Origin: an uncultured Myxococcales bacterium
GTDB lineage: Bacteria; Myxococcota_A; UBA9042; DTJE01
Assembly: GCA_903847405.1 (NCBI GenBank)
Contig: CAINDP010000216.1
Coordinates: 1-51,016 of the forward strand
Reading direction: 5' to 3'
Length of the DNA stretch: 51,016 bases
The translations under genes and the position numbers were made by a program. The notes under the pieces are model-generated. The model worked only from the letters and a program-made list of their open reading frames with translations. It was not told the origin of the DNA and did not search any database. Within the stretch, counting starts at the first letter, position 1. Each line of letters begins with the position of its first letter. Below, in pieces: positions 33,109 through 41,818 of the stretch.

Positions 33109-34710
33109 TCACCGCGACGACGCCTCCGCGGCATCGATCGCCTGCAGGTCGATTTCCACGAATCCTGCCACCGAGTTCGCCCACAACCGGTCCGCCCGGG
33201 CGTCCAGGGCCAGGCCCCCGGGAAGGCCGCCCACGGCCCGTTCCCAGACCCGGCGTCCCGTCGCCAGATCGATGGCGATCACGCGCCCCGAAAAGAACCC
33301 GCAGACGTACAGACGGTTCCGCCGGACATCCAGTTGCAGATCCCGGGCATTGAACTCGCCGGGCAACTGCCCCGTTTCCTCCAGCGAATCCAGGTCGAAC
33401 GCATGGATCACATCGAGGGCGCCGCTCTGGTAGTACCCCCGCCGGGCCTCCTCGTCGATCGCCATCGACGTCCCCGCGATGTCGAAGTATGCCCGCGTGG
33501 CGGCGATCTCCCGGGTCGCCAGATCGAAGGACAACAGGTTCTGCCCGGGCCCGCCGACGATCAGCAACCGCCGCGTCCTGGAATCCACCGCCAGATCCAG
33601 CAGGGTGCCGCCTTCGTCCACCAGGCCCATTTCCTGGAAATTGACGACCTGCCGGACCGAATCCCGGGCGGGGTCCACCACCACCAGCGCCGGGACTCCG
33701 TCGTTGGTCATGTACAGCAGGTCGTCGATTCCCAGCACCGCGGTGGGCTGCCACTGCAGCAAGCCACTCTGGAAACGATGCCGCCCGGCCGGTTCCAGGC
33801 TGCGCGAATCCAGGCGCAGCACGGTGGCGGGTTCCCACTGCCGCACCCACGGCGCGAACCAGATCTGGCCCGCCTGGTCGTCGATGTCCACCAGGCGGAC
33901 GTTCGTGCTGGCGAACCCGGCGGCCGTCCCCGACGCCAGGTCGAACCGGATGAACGAGGGATCGGGCCGGGCGTAGAAATCGCAGTAGGTGCACCCGAAG
34001 ACGGCCGTCAGGGCCTGGGTCCGGTCGTCGAAGTGGATCCGCCGGGGATGCTGGGGCCGATCCAGGAACAGGACGCCGGTGTCGAAAATCACGCGAACCC
34101 CGGCCTGGGCCTCGATCCGATCGCGTTCCGCGTAGCCGCGCCCCCCGTACCGGTAGATGTCCTGGCACAGGTACAGGACCTGGATCACGGGCAGGACCAG
34201 GCAGACCAGGAACCGCCACCGTCCCCGGCGGACGCACAGCAGGCCGTACAGCATCACGTCGACCGCCAGGAGGAGGACCGAGGTGAGCCCCTCCCCCCGG
34301 AACACCAGGCCCGCCAGCAGCAGCGCGCTGCGCGACATCCATCGCAGATGGGGCTTCAGGTCGCCCGCCATCGGGATCGAGATGACCAGGATGACGAACA
34401 CCGCGGTCCAGGCCAGGCATCGACCGATCAACCCCAGGACCCACCGCCACCCCAGGCGCGGCCGATGCACCGGTGCGTCGGCGACCAGGCTGACGGCGAA
34501 CTCCAGCGCGAACACCGTCCCCAGCAGGACGAGGTCGAACCAGGGTTCCACGAAGAATCGCTGGTGGATTTCCTGCAGCACCAGCAGGTATCCGAAGACC
34601 GCCGCAACGGTCACCAGCGGTGTCAGCCAGGGATGCAGAGTCGCGCTGCGAAGGAACCGGAGCAGCCGTGAGTTGCGCAGGTTGTCCAGGCGGGATGCTG
34701 GTCCGTTCAA
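33109..34710 (-). CDS. Membrane-anchored beta-propeller protein
   Basis: The 533-aa protein has five or six N-terminal hydrophobic segments (to about residue 185), then QAGVRVIF (compare GVEVLF in the tandem proteins at 13898 and 15423). A propeller of blades such as LYMTNDGVPALVVVDP, RLLIVGGPGQNLLSFDLAT and RLYVCGFFSGRVIAIDLATG follows. FGCTYCDF near residue 240 is a CxxC without a haem His. It starts at TTG 34710, since no ATG lies near the first membrane helix, and the Shine-Dalgarno is weak. The gap of 46 bp after the CTDC-repeat gene contains a small perfect hairpin, so the two may be on one transcript. Confidence 0.65.
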   Translation of the reverse strand: MNGPASRLDNLRNSRLLRFLRSATLHPWLTPLVTVAAVFGYLLVLQEIHQRFFVEPWFDLVLLGTVFALEFAVSLVADAPVHRPRLGWRWVLGLIGRCLAWTAVFVILVISIPMAGDLKPHLRWMSRSALLLAGLVFRGEGLTSVLLLAVDVMLYGLLCVRRGRWRFLVCLVLPVIQVLYLCQDIYRYGGRGYAERDRIEAQAGVRVIFDTGVLFLDRPQHPRRIHFDDRTQALTAVFGCTYCDFYARPDPSFIRFDLASGTAAGFASTNVRLVDIDDQAGQIWFAPWVRQWEPATVLRLDSRSLEPAGRHRFQSGLLQWQPTAVLGIDDLLYMTNDGVPALVVVDPARDSVRQVVNFQEMGLVDEGGTLLDLAVDSRTRRLLIVGGPGQNLLSFDLATREIAATRAYFDIAGTSMAIDEEARRGYYQSGALDVIHAFDLDSLEETGQLPGEFNARDLQLDVRRNRLYVCGFFSGRVIAIDLATGRRVWERAVGGLPGGLALDARADRLWANSVAGFVEIDLQAIDAAEASSR

Positions 34711-34720
34711 CGAGTCACCC

Positions 34721-34736
34721 GGTCGGAAGACCGACC
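34721..34736 (-). other. Small perfect hairpin between two genes
   Basis: GGTCGG and CCGACC form a 6-bp stem around a 4-nt loop, 10 bp upstream of the TTG start at 34710 and 20 bp after the stop at 34757. There is no U-run, so it is not an intrinsic terminator. It may affect RNA stability or initiation at the TTG. Confidence 0.4.
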
Positions 34737-34756
34737 CCTGCCGTCCCCGACCGCGC

Positions 34757-37700
34757 CTACGGACCGACCACGACGCAGCCCTCGCCCTCGCGGCACGCCT
34801 GGTTCGGCGGGCACCACAGCGCGATGTTGTTGCACTGCAGGTTCGTCGGCAGGTAGTTGGGGTTGCAGTGGTCGAACGTGCACGTCAGGCCGTCGTCGCA
34901 GTCGGCGTTCGAGGCGCACCCGTTGCAGCCGGGCACCACCGTGTAGACACACCCGATCACCGGATCGCAGGTATCGGTCGTGCAGGGATCGTGGTCGTAG
35001 CACTGACCCAGTTCGTGCTTGCAATCGCCGGTGGTGATGTCCTGGAAGTCCCGGGTGCACAGGTTGCCGTCGTCGCAGGAACCCGCGTGCAGGCAGTTGT
35101 TGTTCGAGCAGGTGTCGCGGGTGGCCGGATTGCCGTCGTTGCAGTCCCCGTCGACGAAGCAGCACCCGGGAACCTCGTAGACGATGCAGGTGCCGGTGGT
35201 CGCGTCCGTGCACTGGCCGCGGTGGCACACGTCCGTGTCGGGGCAGACCTTGTTCGGATACACGCACCCGTGGGTCACCAGGTCGCACTTCCCGACCTGG
35301 CAGGCGGACGGGGGTTCGGTGCAGTTCGAGTCCACCGTACAGGCGCAGGTCCCCGTGGTGACGGGAATCCGCTCGCAGGCGCCCGTCGTGGCATTGCAGA
35401 CCGCGTTGGTGCATCCGACGTTCAGCCCGCAGTCCTTCGCCAGGAACTGGCAACTGGGCGGGTTGGTGGTGCCGTCGCACAGGTCCACGGTGCAGGGATT
35501 CCCGTCGTTGCACCGGTTGACCGGATCGGCCAGACAGCCGCCGATGAGGGGCTCGCATCGATCGGTCGTGCACGGGTCGGTGTCGCTGCACACCATCGGC
35601 GTCATCACGCAGGCCCCGGTGGCCTCGTCGCAGTAGCCGTCCGCGCAGGGCTGGTCGTTGCAGAGCAGCCAGGTGGACCCGCACTTGGGCTTGGTCGGGT
35701 CCGTCGGATCGGGAAGGCACGTGTCCACCGTGCACTTGATGCCGTCGTCGCACGTCAGTGGCGTGTGCACGCAGCCCACGCCGGGCTGGCAACTGTCCAC
35801 GGTACAGGCATCGGGATCGTCGCAGACGACGGACTCGTGGACGCAGCCCAGGGTCGCGGACGCACAGTGGTCCTGGGTGCAGGCATCCCCGTCGTCGCAG
35901 ACCAGGATGTTGACGCAGTTTCCGTCCAGCGGGTTGCAGGAATCGACCGTGCACAGGTTCTCGTCATTACAGGGGTCCCGGTCGGAGTAGCACATGCCGG
36001 ACTGCGGGTCGCACTGGTCCCACGTGCATTCGTCGCCGTCGTCGCAGGTCACCTGGTGATCGCAGACGCCCTGGGGCCGGATGCACATGTCGGTCGTGCA
36101 GCGGATGCCGTCGTCGCAGTTCATCGGCGTGTGCACGCAGTTGCCCGAGGCGTTGCAGGAATCCAGGGTGCACGAGTCGTCGTCATTGCACTCCGTCGGG
36201 GGGTGCAGGCACTCGCCCGTCACCGGATCGCAGTAGTCGCCGGTGCAGGGGTCGCCGTCGTCCCAGCAGGGCTTCTGGACGTTCGAGCAGCCCGTCAGCG
36301 GGTTGCAGGTGTCCACGGTGCAGGCGGTACCGTCGTCGCAGGACAGGGGCGTGTTGCTGCAGCCCGTCAGGGGATTGCAACTGTCCACGGTGCAGGCGTC
36401 CTTGTCGTTGCAGTTGGCCACGTGGACGCACCCGGGAATGGTCGGGTCGCAGGAATCGATCGAGCACGGGTCGGCATCCCTGCAGTCCAGCGGAACGAAC
36501 TCGCACGCCCCGGTCACGGGGTTGCATCGATCCACCGTGCAGGGGTCCTGGTCGTTGCAGGCGTCCTCGTTCACGCACGTGCCTGCCGGCCCCAGGCAGC
36601 GGTCCTGGGTGCACACCACGCCGTCATCGCAGCTTCGGACGACGTGCAGGCACACGCCGGTCGTCGGATTGCAGGAGTCCGTCGTACAGGGGTCGCCGTC
36701 GTTGCAGGACGTCAGGGTGAACACGCAGTTCCCGGTGACGGAATTGCAGCTTCCCGTGCTGCACTTGTCCGCCGAAACGCAGTCCGCCGGACCCGCGCAC
36801 GGATTGCAGTTGCCGCGCGGCACGTGCCGGCAGCCCGCAGTCGGATCGCACGAATCGTCGGTGCAGGCGTCCCCGTCGTCGCAGGGAACCGGCGCGAACA
36901 GGCAACCCGTCGTCGAGTTGCATGAATCCGTCGTGCACGCGTCCAGGTCGTTGCACGTCCGGGTCCGGTGGACGCACCCGGCGGTCGTCGCGGGATCGCA
37001 GTCGTCCACGGTGCAGGCATTCCCGTCGTTGCAGTTGAAGGGCTGGTGCAGGCACAGCCCCGTCACGCCGCTGCACGAATCGACCGTGCACTTGTTGCCG
37101 TCGTCGCAGTTCACGCCCTGGTTCACGCACGCACCCGTCACGGGGTTGCAGGCGTCGACGGTGCAGGCGTTGCCGTCATGGCACGAATGGGGAGCGCCGG
37201 CGGTGCAGAGGCCCGTCTGGGAGTCGCAGGAATCGTCGGTGCAGGGGTTGTGGTCGTCGCAGATCACCTGCGGATGGCGGCACAGCCCGTCCCCCGGGTT
37301 GCAGTAGTCGGCGGTGCAGAGGCTGCCGTCGGTGCAGTCCACCAGGGGGTGCAGACAGTTGCCCGTGGCCACTTCGCACTTGTCGGTCGTGCACAGATCC
37401 CCGTCCGAACAGTCCTTCGCGAACCGCTCCACGGTGCCGCTCACCGGGTCGCACACGATGCGCACGCACAGGTCGCCGCTGGAGGAAACCTTCGGGGTGT
37501 TCGTGCACTTGCCCGTGGCCGCGACGCAAGCGTCCACGGTGCAGGCGTCGCCGTCGTCGCATTCGGTCGTGGCCGCGTGCTGGCACGCGCCGGTCGCAAC
37601 TTCGCACGTGTCCGTGGTGCACCCGTTCTGGTCGTTGCAGGTCCGCGTGACGTGGCTGCACTCGCCGGTCGCGGCGGTGCAACTGTCCGTCGTGCAGGGA

Positions 37701-39790
37701 TTGCTGTCGTCGCATTCCTTCCACAGGTACTGGCAGGTCTTGGTCACGGCATCGCAGGAATCCACCGAGCAGAGGTTCGAATCGCCGCACGTCGCAACGG
37801 TCACGCAGGGCTTCCCGCACCCGGTCCCGTAGGACGGGGTGTGCTGGCAGCTTTCGATCGGGTCGCAGGAATCGGTCGTGCAGGGGTTGCCGTCGTCGCA
37901 GGAAATCGTGACGTGGATGCCGCCGCCCGTGACCGGGTCGCACGAATCGGTCGTGCAGACGCTGGCGTCGTCGTAGGTCCGCATCACGTTGATGCAGGCC
38001 CCGGTCAACGTGTCGCAGGTGTCGTCCGAGCACTTCTTGCCGTCGTTGCAGTCCTTCGCCACGTGCTGGCACACCCCGGTCGTCGGGGCGCAGGTGTCAG
38101 CGGTGCAGGCGTTGTTGTCGTCGCACGCCTGGCGGGCGTGGGCACATCCCAGAACCTTGTCGCACGTGTCGATCGTGCACGGGTCCTCGTCGTCGCAGGT
38201 CTTTTCGGTGGCCAGGCAGGTCCCGGACGCGGGGGCGCACTGGGATTCCCAGCAGGCGTCGGCAGGCGTGCAGACCACCGGCGTGTGGACGCAGAGGCCG
38301 GTGTTCGGATCGCACCGGTCGGCCGTGCAGGCCAGCCCGTCGTCGCAGTTCATGGCGACGTGCAGGCACCGGCCGGTCGCGGGATCGCATGAATCGACGG
38401 TGCACCGCAGCCCGTCCGAGCAGGGCTGCTTGAGGTAGTTGCAGGTGCCCGTCCCCAGGTCGCAGGTTTCCGCCGTGCAGGCGTTCTTGTCGTCGCAGGC
38501 CGCGTTGTTCGAGCACACGCACGAGGCCAGACGGTCATGCCGGCATCCCACCAGCGGGTCGCAGGAGTCGTCCGTACAGGGATCGGTGTCCCCGCACGAA
38601 GCCGGCGCGTGCAGGCAGCCCTGGGCGGCATCGCAGGTGTCCACGGTGCAGGGGTTGCCGTCGTCGCACGACATCTGGGGATGCAGGCAGGTCCCCGTGG
38701 CGGGGTCGCAGGCGTCGAACGTGCAGTCGTTGAGGTCGTCGCAGTTCACCGGGGTCAGCACGCACGCACCCGTGGACGGATTGCAGGAGTCCATCGTGCA
38801 CTTGCTGCCGTCCGTGCAATTCTTCACCGGGTGGGTGCATCCGCCGACCGCCGGGTCGCAGAGGTCACCCGTGCACGGATTCCCGTCATCGCATTCGGTC
38901 ACGACGTGGAAGCACTGGCCGCCCAGGCACGAGTCCTGGGTGCAGGCATTGCTGTCGTCGCAGGACAGCGCGCTCGTGGTGCAGTTGCCGGTCGCCGGAT
39001 TGCAGACTTCGATCGTGCAGGCATCGCCGTCGTTGCAGACGCGCTCGAGCCCCCGGCAAAGGCCGGACAGCGGGTCGCAGGAGTCCTGGGTGCACGGGTT
39101 GTCGTCGTTGCAGTCCGTGGCCACGTGGCTGCAGCCGAAGCCGACCTGGCAGGCGTCGATCGTGCAGAGGTCCCCGTCGCTGCAGTTCTTGACGGACCGC
39201 CGGCACCGCGACGCAGCCTTGTCGCAACTGACGACCTGGCATTCGTTCGCCGTCAGGATGGAGCAATCCGCGTCCGACGCGCAGGCGACGCACTCGGGCC
39301 GGTCGCCGGGATCCAGCACCGCGCGGCACCCGAAGGTCGGGTCGCAGGAATCCGTCGTGCAGGCGTCGCCGTCATCGCAGACCAGGGGCTCGAACCCGCA
39401 GATCCCTTCCACGCAGACGCGCTGCAGGCAGGCATCCGTGGACCCGGGACAGTCCGCCGCGCGGAAGCACAGCGGGACATCCGGAGCGTCCGCGTCCACG
39501 CCCTGGTCCACCGGGACGTCCGCGTCCGGCGTGCCCGGGTCGCCCGGGTCCGATTCGTCGGTGCCCGGGTCCATGTCGCCCGGATCGTTGTCGCGCCCAA
39601 TCTCGCCGGGACCCTGGTCCTCGGGAAGCAACTCCACGTCGACGATGTCCTCGACGTCCGCGTCCTCTTCACCGAAGTCAGGAGTGGTATTGCCTCCGCC
39701 GCCGCAGCCCAGCGACAGGGCGAACAGCATGGCCACAAGGGTCGGCGCGGCAGCATGGACTTCGAGGCGACCCAGAATACGCAGAGACAT
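34757..39790 (-). CDS. Giant lipoprotein of about 55 Dictyostelium CTDC-type Cys repeats
   Basis: The 1677-aa protein has a signal ending in FALSLGC followed by GGGG (lipobox-like) and a very acidic Asp-rich linker (about residues 30-100). About 55 repeats of 23-26 residues of the type CDDGNPCTVDSCDPxTGxCxH then run to the C-terminus. This matches the slime-mould CTDC repeat, each with four Cys and an acidic, possibly Ca-binding loop. It should form a long, disulphide-rich rod on the cell surface. One repeat (coded near 37900-37975) has lost two cysteines (YDD..., GGG). GGAGGGAGGGG lies just before ATG 39790. The signal suggests surface anchoring; an adhesin or matrix role is inferred. Confidence 0.88.
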   Translation of the reverse strand: MSLRILGRLEVHAAAPTLVAMLFALSLGCGGGGNTTPDFGEEDADVEDIVDVELLPEDQGPGEIGRDNDPGDMDPGTDESDPGDPGTPDADVPVDQGVDADAPDVPLCFRAADCPGSTDACLQRVCVEGICGFEPLVCDDGDACTTDSCDPTFGCRAVLDPGDRPECVACASDADCSILTANECQVVSCDKAASRCRRSVKNCSDGDLCTIDACQVGFGCSHVATDCNDDNPCTQDSCDPLSGLCRGLERVCNDGDACTIEVCNPATGNCTTSALSCDDSNACTQDSCLGGQCFHVVTECDDGNPCTGDLCDPAVGGCTHPVKNCTDGSKCTMDSCNPSTGACVLTPVNCDDLNDCTFDACDPATGTCLHPQMSCDDGNPCTVDTCDAAQGCLHAPASCGDTDPCTDDSCDPLVGCRHDRLASCVCSNNAACDDKNACTAETCDLGTGTCNYLKQPCSDGLRCTVDSCDPATGRCLHVAMNCDDGLACTADRCDPNTGLCVHTPVVCTPADACWESQCAPASGTCLATEKTCDDEDPCTIDTCDKVLGCAHARQACDDNNACTADTCAPTTGVCQHVAKDCNDGKKCSDDTCDTLTGACINVMRTYDDASVCTTDSCDPVTGGGIHVTISCDDGNPCTTDSCDPIESCQHTPSYGTGCGKPCVTVATCGDSNLCSVDSCDAVTKTCQYLWKECDDSNPCTTDSCTAATGECSHVTRTCNDQNGCTTDTCEVATGACQHAATTECDDGDACTVDACVAATGKCTNTPKVSSSGDLCVRIVCDPVSGTVERFAKDCSDGDLCTTDKCEVATGNCLHPLVDCTDGSLCTADYCNPGDGLCRHPQVICDDHNPCTDDSCDSQTGLCTAGAPHSCHDGNACTVDACNPVTGACVNQGVNCDDGNKCTVDSCSGVTGLCLHQPFNCNDGNACTVDDCDPATTAGCVHRTRTCNDLDACTTDSCNSTTGCLFAPVPCDDGDACTDDSCDPTAGCRHVPRGNCNPCAGPADCVSADKCSTGSCNSVTGNCVFTLTSCNDGDPCTTDSCNPTTGVCLHVVRSCDDGVVCTQDRCLGPAGTCVNEDACNDQDPCTVDRCNPVTGACEFVPLDCRDADPCSIDSCDPTIPGCVHVANCNDKDACTVDSCNPLTGCSNTPLSCDDGTACTVDTCNPLTGCSNVQKPCWDDGDPCTGDYCDPVTGECLHPPTECNDDDSCTLDSCNASGNCVHTPMNCDDGIRCTTDMCIRPQGVCDHQVTCDDGDECTWDQCDPQSGMCYSDRDPCNDENLCTVDSCNPLDGNCVNILVCDDGDACTQDHCASATLGCVHESVVCDDPDACTVDSCQPGVGCVHTPLTCDDGIKCTVDTCLPDPTDPTKPKCGSTWLLCNDQPCADGYCDEATGACVMTPMVCSDTDPCTTDRCEPLIGGCLADPVNRCNDGNPCTVDLCDGTTNPPSCQFLAKDCGLNVGCTNAVCNATTGACERIPVTTGTCACTVDSNCTEPPSACQVGKCDLVTHGCVYPNKVCPDTDVCHRGQCTDATTGTCIVYEVPGCCFVDGDCNDGNPATRDTCSNNNCLHAGSCDDGNLCTRDFQDITTGDCKHELGQCYDHDPCTTDTCDPVIGCVYTVVPGCNGCASNADCDDGLTCTFDHCNPNYLPTNLQCNNIALWCPPNQACREGEGCVVVGP

Positions 39791-39851
39791 AACCCCTCCC
39801 TCCACCTTCCGGGCTCTTCGGCAGAGAACCCGACTCAATTCGACAGACGAC

Positions 39852-39857
39852 AGTATA
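39852..39857 (-). promoter_or_regulatory. Putative -10 box (TATACT) of the CTDC lipoprotein gene
   Basis: TATACT on the minus strand, preceded by TGG, about 60 bp before the ATG at 39790. The -35 position (CCTGAA at 17 bp) is weak. Confidence 0.3.
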
Positions 39858-39935
39858 CCACCAGTCCCCCCCGATTCAGGCAGGCCCGACGATTCCTATC
39901 CGCTGTTTCTGGTGTGTTCGAATCTACTGGCGACG

Positions 39936-41798
39936 TCACGGGGTTGGGCATGTTTTCCCGTTCGCGCAGGTACCGAGCTTGATGATGTACCGAACCGCGG
40001 CATTCACCGGACGCGATTCCGTGGTTGTTCCCACCGGAACCTGGTCCATGGTGACCGGGTCGGGCATCCCCGGAAGCTGCATGCGCTGGTAAGCCGCCTG
40101 GACCCCGGTCGCCGTGGTCGGAAGCGTGTTCACGGTCTGGTTCGCCCACGAACCCAGCGTCCTGGCCGAACCGAAGTCGGGCAGGTAACCCGGGAGGGTG
40201 TTCCCCAGGTTCAGGGAGTCGGCAGGAACACAGACCGCCGCCGTGGACGCCAGCAGCGGGTTCATCGAAATGTGCGTGTGGTCCTGCGTCGCATCCGTCG
40301 CATAGTCCCCGACGTAGCGGGCCACGTTTCCGGTCCGCTTCGCGCCGCGCAGGAAGCGCCCGTTCAGGTTCGGCAGGCTGAACTGCGTGGCGCTGGGGGC
40401 GCCCCACGCGGTGCCGATGGCGCCGAACAGTTCGGCGTAGGACGACCGTGTCAGCGGCGCGCCGTCGCAGAACGCCCAGCCCGCAGGGGCCGTGCCGGCG
40501 GCGCTGGCCCAGGGCTGGATCGAGCCCGTCGGAAGGGTCGTCCAGACGTTCGCCTGGATGACCAGGGAGTTCCAGGCCGAACCGTTGTAGAACTCGATCG
40601 CGCCCTTCTCCGAGTTGAACCGGGTGGCGCCCGCGGCGGTGATGCCCGCGCCCTGGGCCGTCGTACCCGCGGGAAGCCCGAGGTACCCGGTACCCGGGAA
40701 GGTCATCGGATTCGCGAAGGAAACCGTCGGCTCACCGGCGACGCCGTTCCCGTTCTGGATCGCAAGGCCGGCCCCGACCGCGAACGCACGGGCCTGGTGA
40801 ACGCCGCTGATCATCTTCTGGACGACGCCGGCGCCGCCGTTCGGCAGGGTCGGATAGGCCCAGGACAGCACGCCGCCCGCGGCGGAGGTCAGCACCGTGT
40901 TCGCAGCACCCACCGCGGAGGGCCAGGTGTACGCCACCTGGTGGATTCGCAGGTCGCCGTTCGTCCTGGCCTCGAAGTCGCGATTGGCGCCGACGCGCAG
41001 GTAGACGCCCGCAGCCGGGGCGCCCGTCGCGCCGATCGTCACGGGCCCGTTGAAAGACGCCGCGTGGCCGGTCGACGCCGGATCCAGGAAGGCCGTCGTC
41101 AGGCTGCTGTCCTTGAACATCGAGGCCCGGGCGGAACCGGTGATGCCGATCCAGGCGCCCTGGGCGGTCGGCGTCGGGTTCGACGCGATGTACCCCGTGT
41201 GCGTGTGGACGGCCGGCGAGATGCCCGTCAGCTTGCTGTAACTGATGCCCAGGTATCCGGCGTCCTTCGCGCGGACCTGGGTGTCGGTCAGGGTCCCGTT
41301 CGCGATCTGCGAGGTACCGACGCAGGGAACGCCGCCGGCGCAGGCGACCGAAAGGCCCTCGTCCGCCGTCACAACGTGTTCCGCCTGGGCGGCGAACGCA
41401 ACCGACGCAAACGCCTTCCGACCCTGCCGGACCCCTGCGACCGTCAATTCAAAGTAGTTGTTGGGCTTGCTCGCGACCATCGCCGCGGTCAGCGGGACCT
41501 CGAGCCGGTAGACTCCCTGGGTCACGGTCGCCGAATACGACGTCGCGCCCAGCAGGCAGGTGCCATCGGGCGCCAGTTCCGCCGGATCGGCGGGAACGCA
41601 GGCAGGCCCGGAGTAGATGCGCGCCACCATGGCGACGGCCGCTCCCCCCGAGACCGGTTCCCCGATCACGTTCACCAGCACGCCTTCCACCATCATGGAG
41701 GCGGGTACCTGCTCGAATGCCGCCCGGGCCGGAAGGACCCATCCGACAGCCGACACAGCAACAACAGCCAACGTCGCGAAGCAACGAATCCGGGCCAT
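39936..41798 (-). CDS. Secreted phage-tail-collar-domain protein
   Basis: The 620-aa protein has a Sec signal peptide (MARIRCFATLAVVAVSAVGW, cleavage near PARA-AF). An N-terminal beta domain (VEGVLVNVIGEPVSGG, TCLLG, QGRKAFASVAFAAQAEH) and a long Gly/Thr/Asn-rich middle recall phage tail fibres (GNGVAGEPTVSF, NSEKGAIEFYNGSAW). The collar domain follows at about 430-500 (LPTGSIQPWA, GWAFCDG, FSLPNLNGRFLRG). GAGGAGG lies 6 bp before ATG 41798. It is the third of three related genes in a row and starts 20 bp after the previous one. Probably a trimeric extracellular fibre protein; its partner is unknown. Confidence 0.85.
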   Translation of the reverse strand: MARIRCFATLAVVAVSAVGWVLPARAAFEQVPASMMVEGVLVNVIGEPVSGGAAVAMVARIYSGPACVPADPAELAPDGTCLLGATSYSATVTQGVYRLEVPLTAAMVASKPNNYFELTVAGVRQGRKAFASVAFAAQAEHVVTADEGLSVACAGGVPCVGTSQIANGTLTDTQVRAKDAGYLGISYSKLTGISPAVHTHTGYIASNPTPTAQGAWIGITGSARASMFKDSSLTTAFLDPASTGHAASFNGPVTIGATGAPAAGVYLRVGANRDFEARTNGDLRIHQVAYTWPSAVGAANTVLTSAAGGVLSWAYPTLPNGGAGVVQKMISGVHQARAFAVGAGLAIQNGNGVAGEPTVSFANPMTFPGTGYLGLPAGTTAQGAGITAAGATRFNSEKGAIEFYNGSAWNSLVIQANVWTTLPTGSIQPWASAAGTAPAGWAFCDGAPLTRSSYAELFGAIGTAWGAPSATQFSLPNLNGRFLRGAKRTGNVARYVGDYATDATQDHTHISMNPLLASTAAVCVPADSLNLGNTLPGYLPDFGSARTLGSWANQTVNTLPTTATGVQAAYQRMQLPGMPDPVTMDQVPVGTTTESRPVNAAVRYIIKLGTCANGKTCPTP

Positions 41799-41818
41799 GG
41801 GGGACCTCCTCGCGCGGC

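Noticed and set aside
34157-36925. A 922-codon plus-strand frame rich in AGV/GVAVVA repeats
   Set aside because: Its repetitiveness only mirrors the CTDC repeats on the minus strand.
34757-39790. Regular 70-75-bp DNA periodicity that could suggest a CRISPR array or satellite
   Set aside because: The period is coding (CTDC repeats), the units are diverged, and there are no identical repeats with unique spacers.
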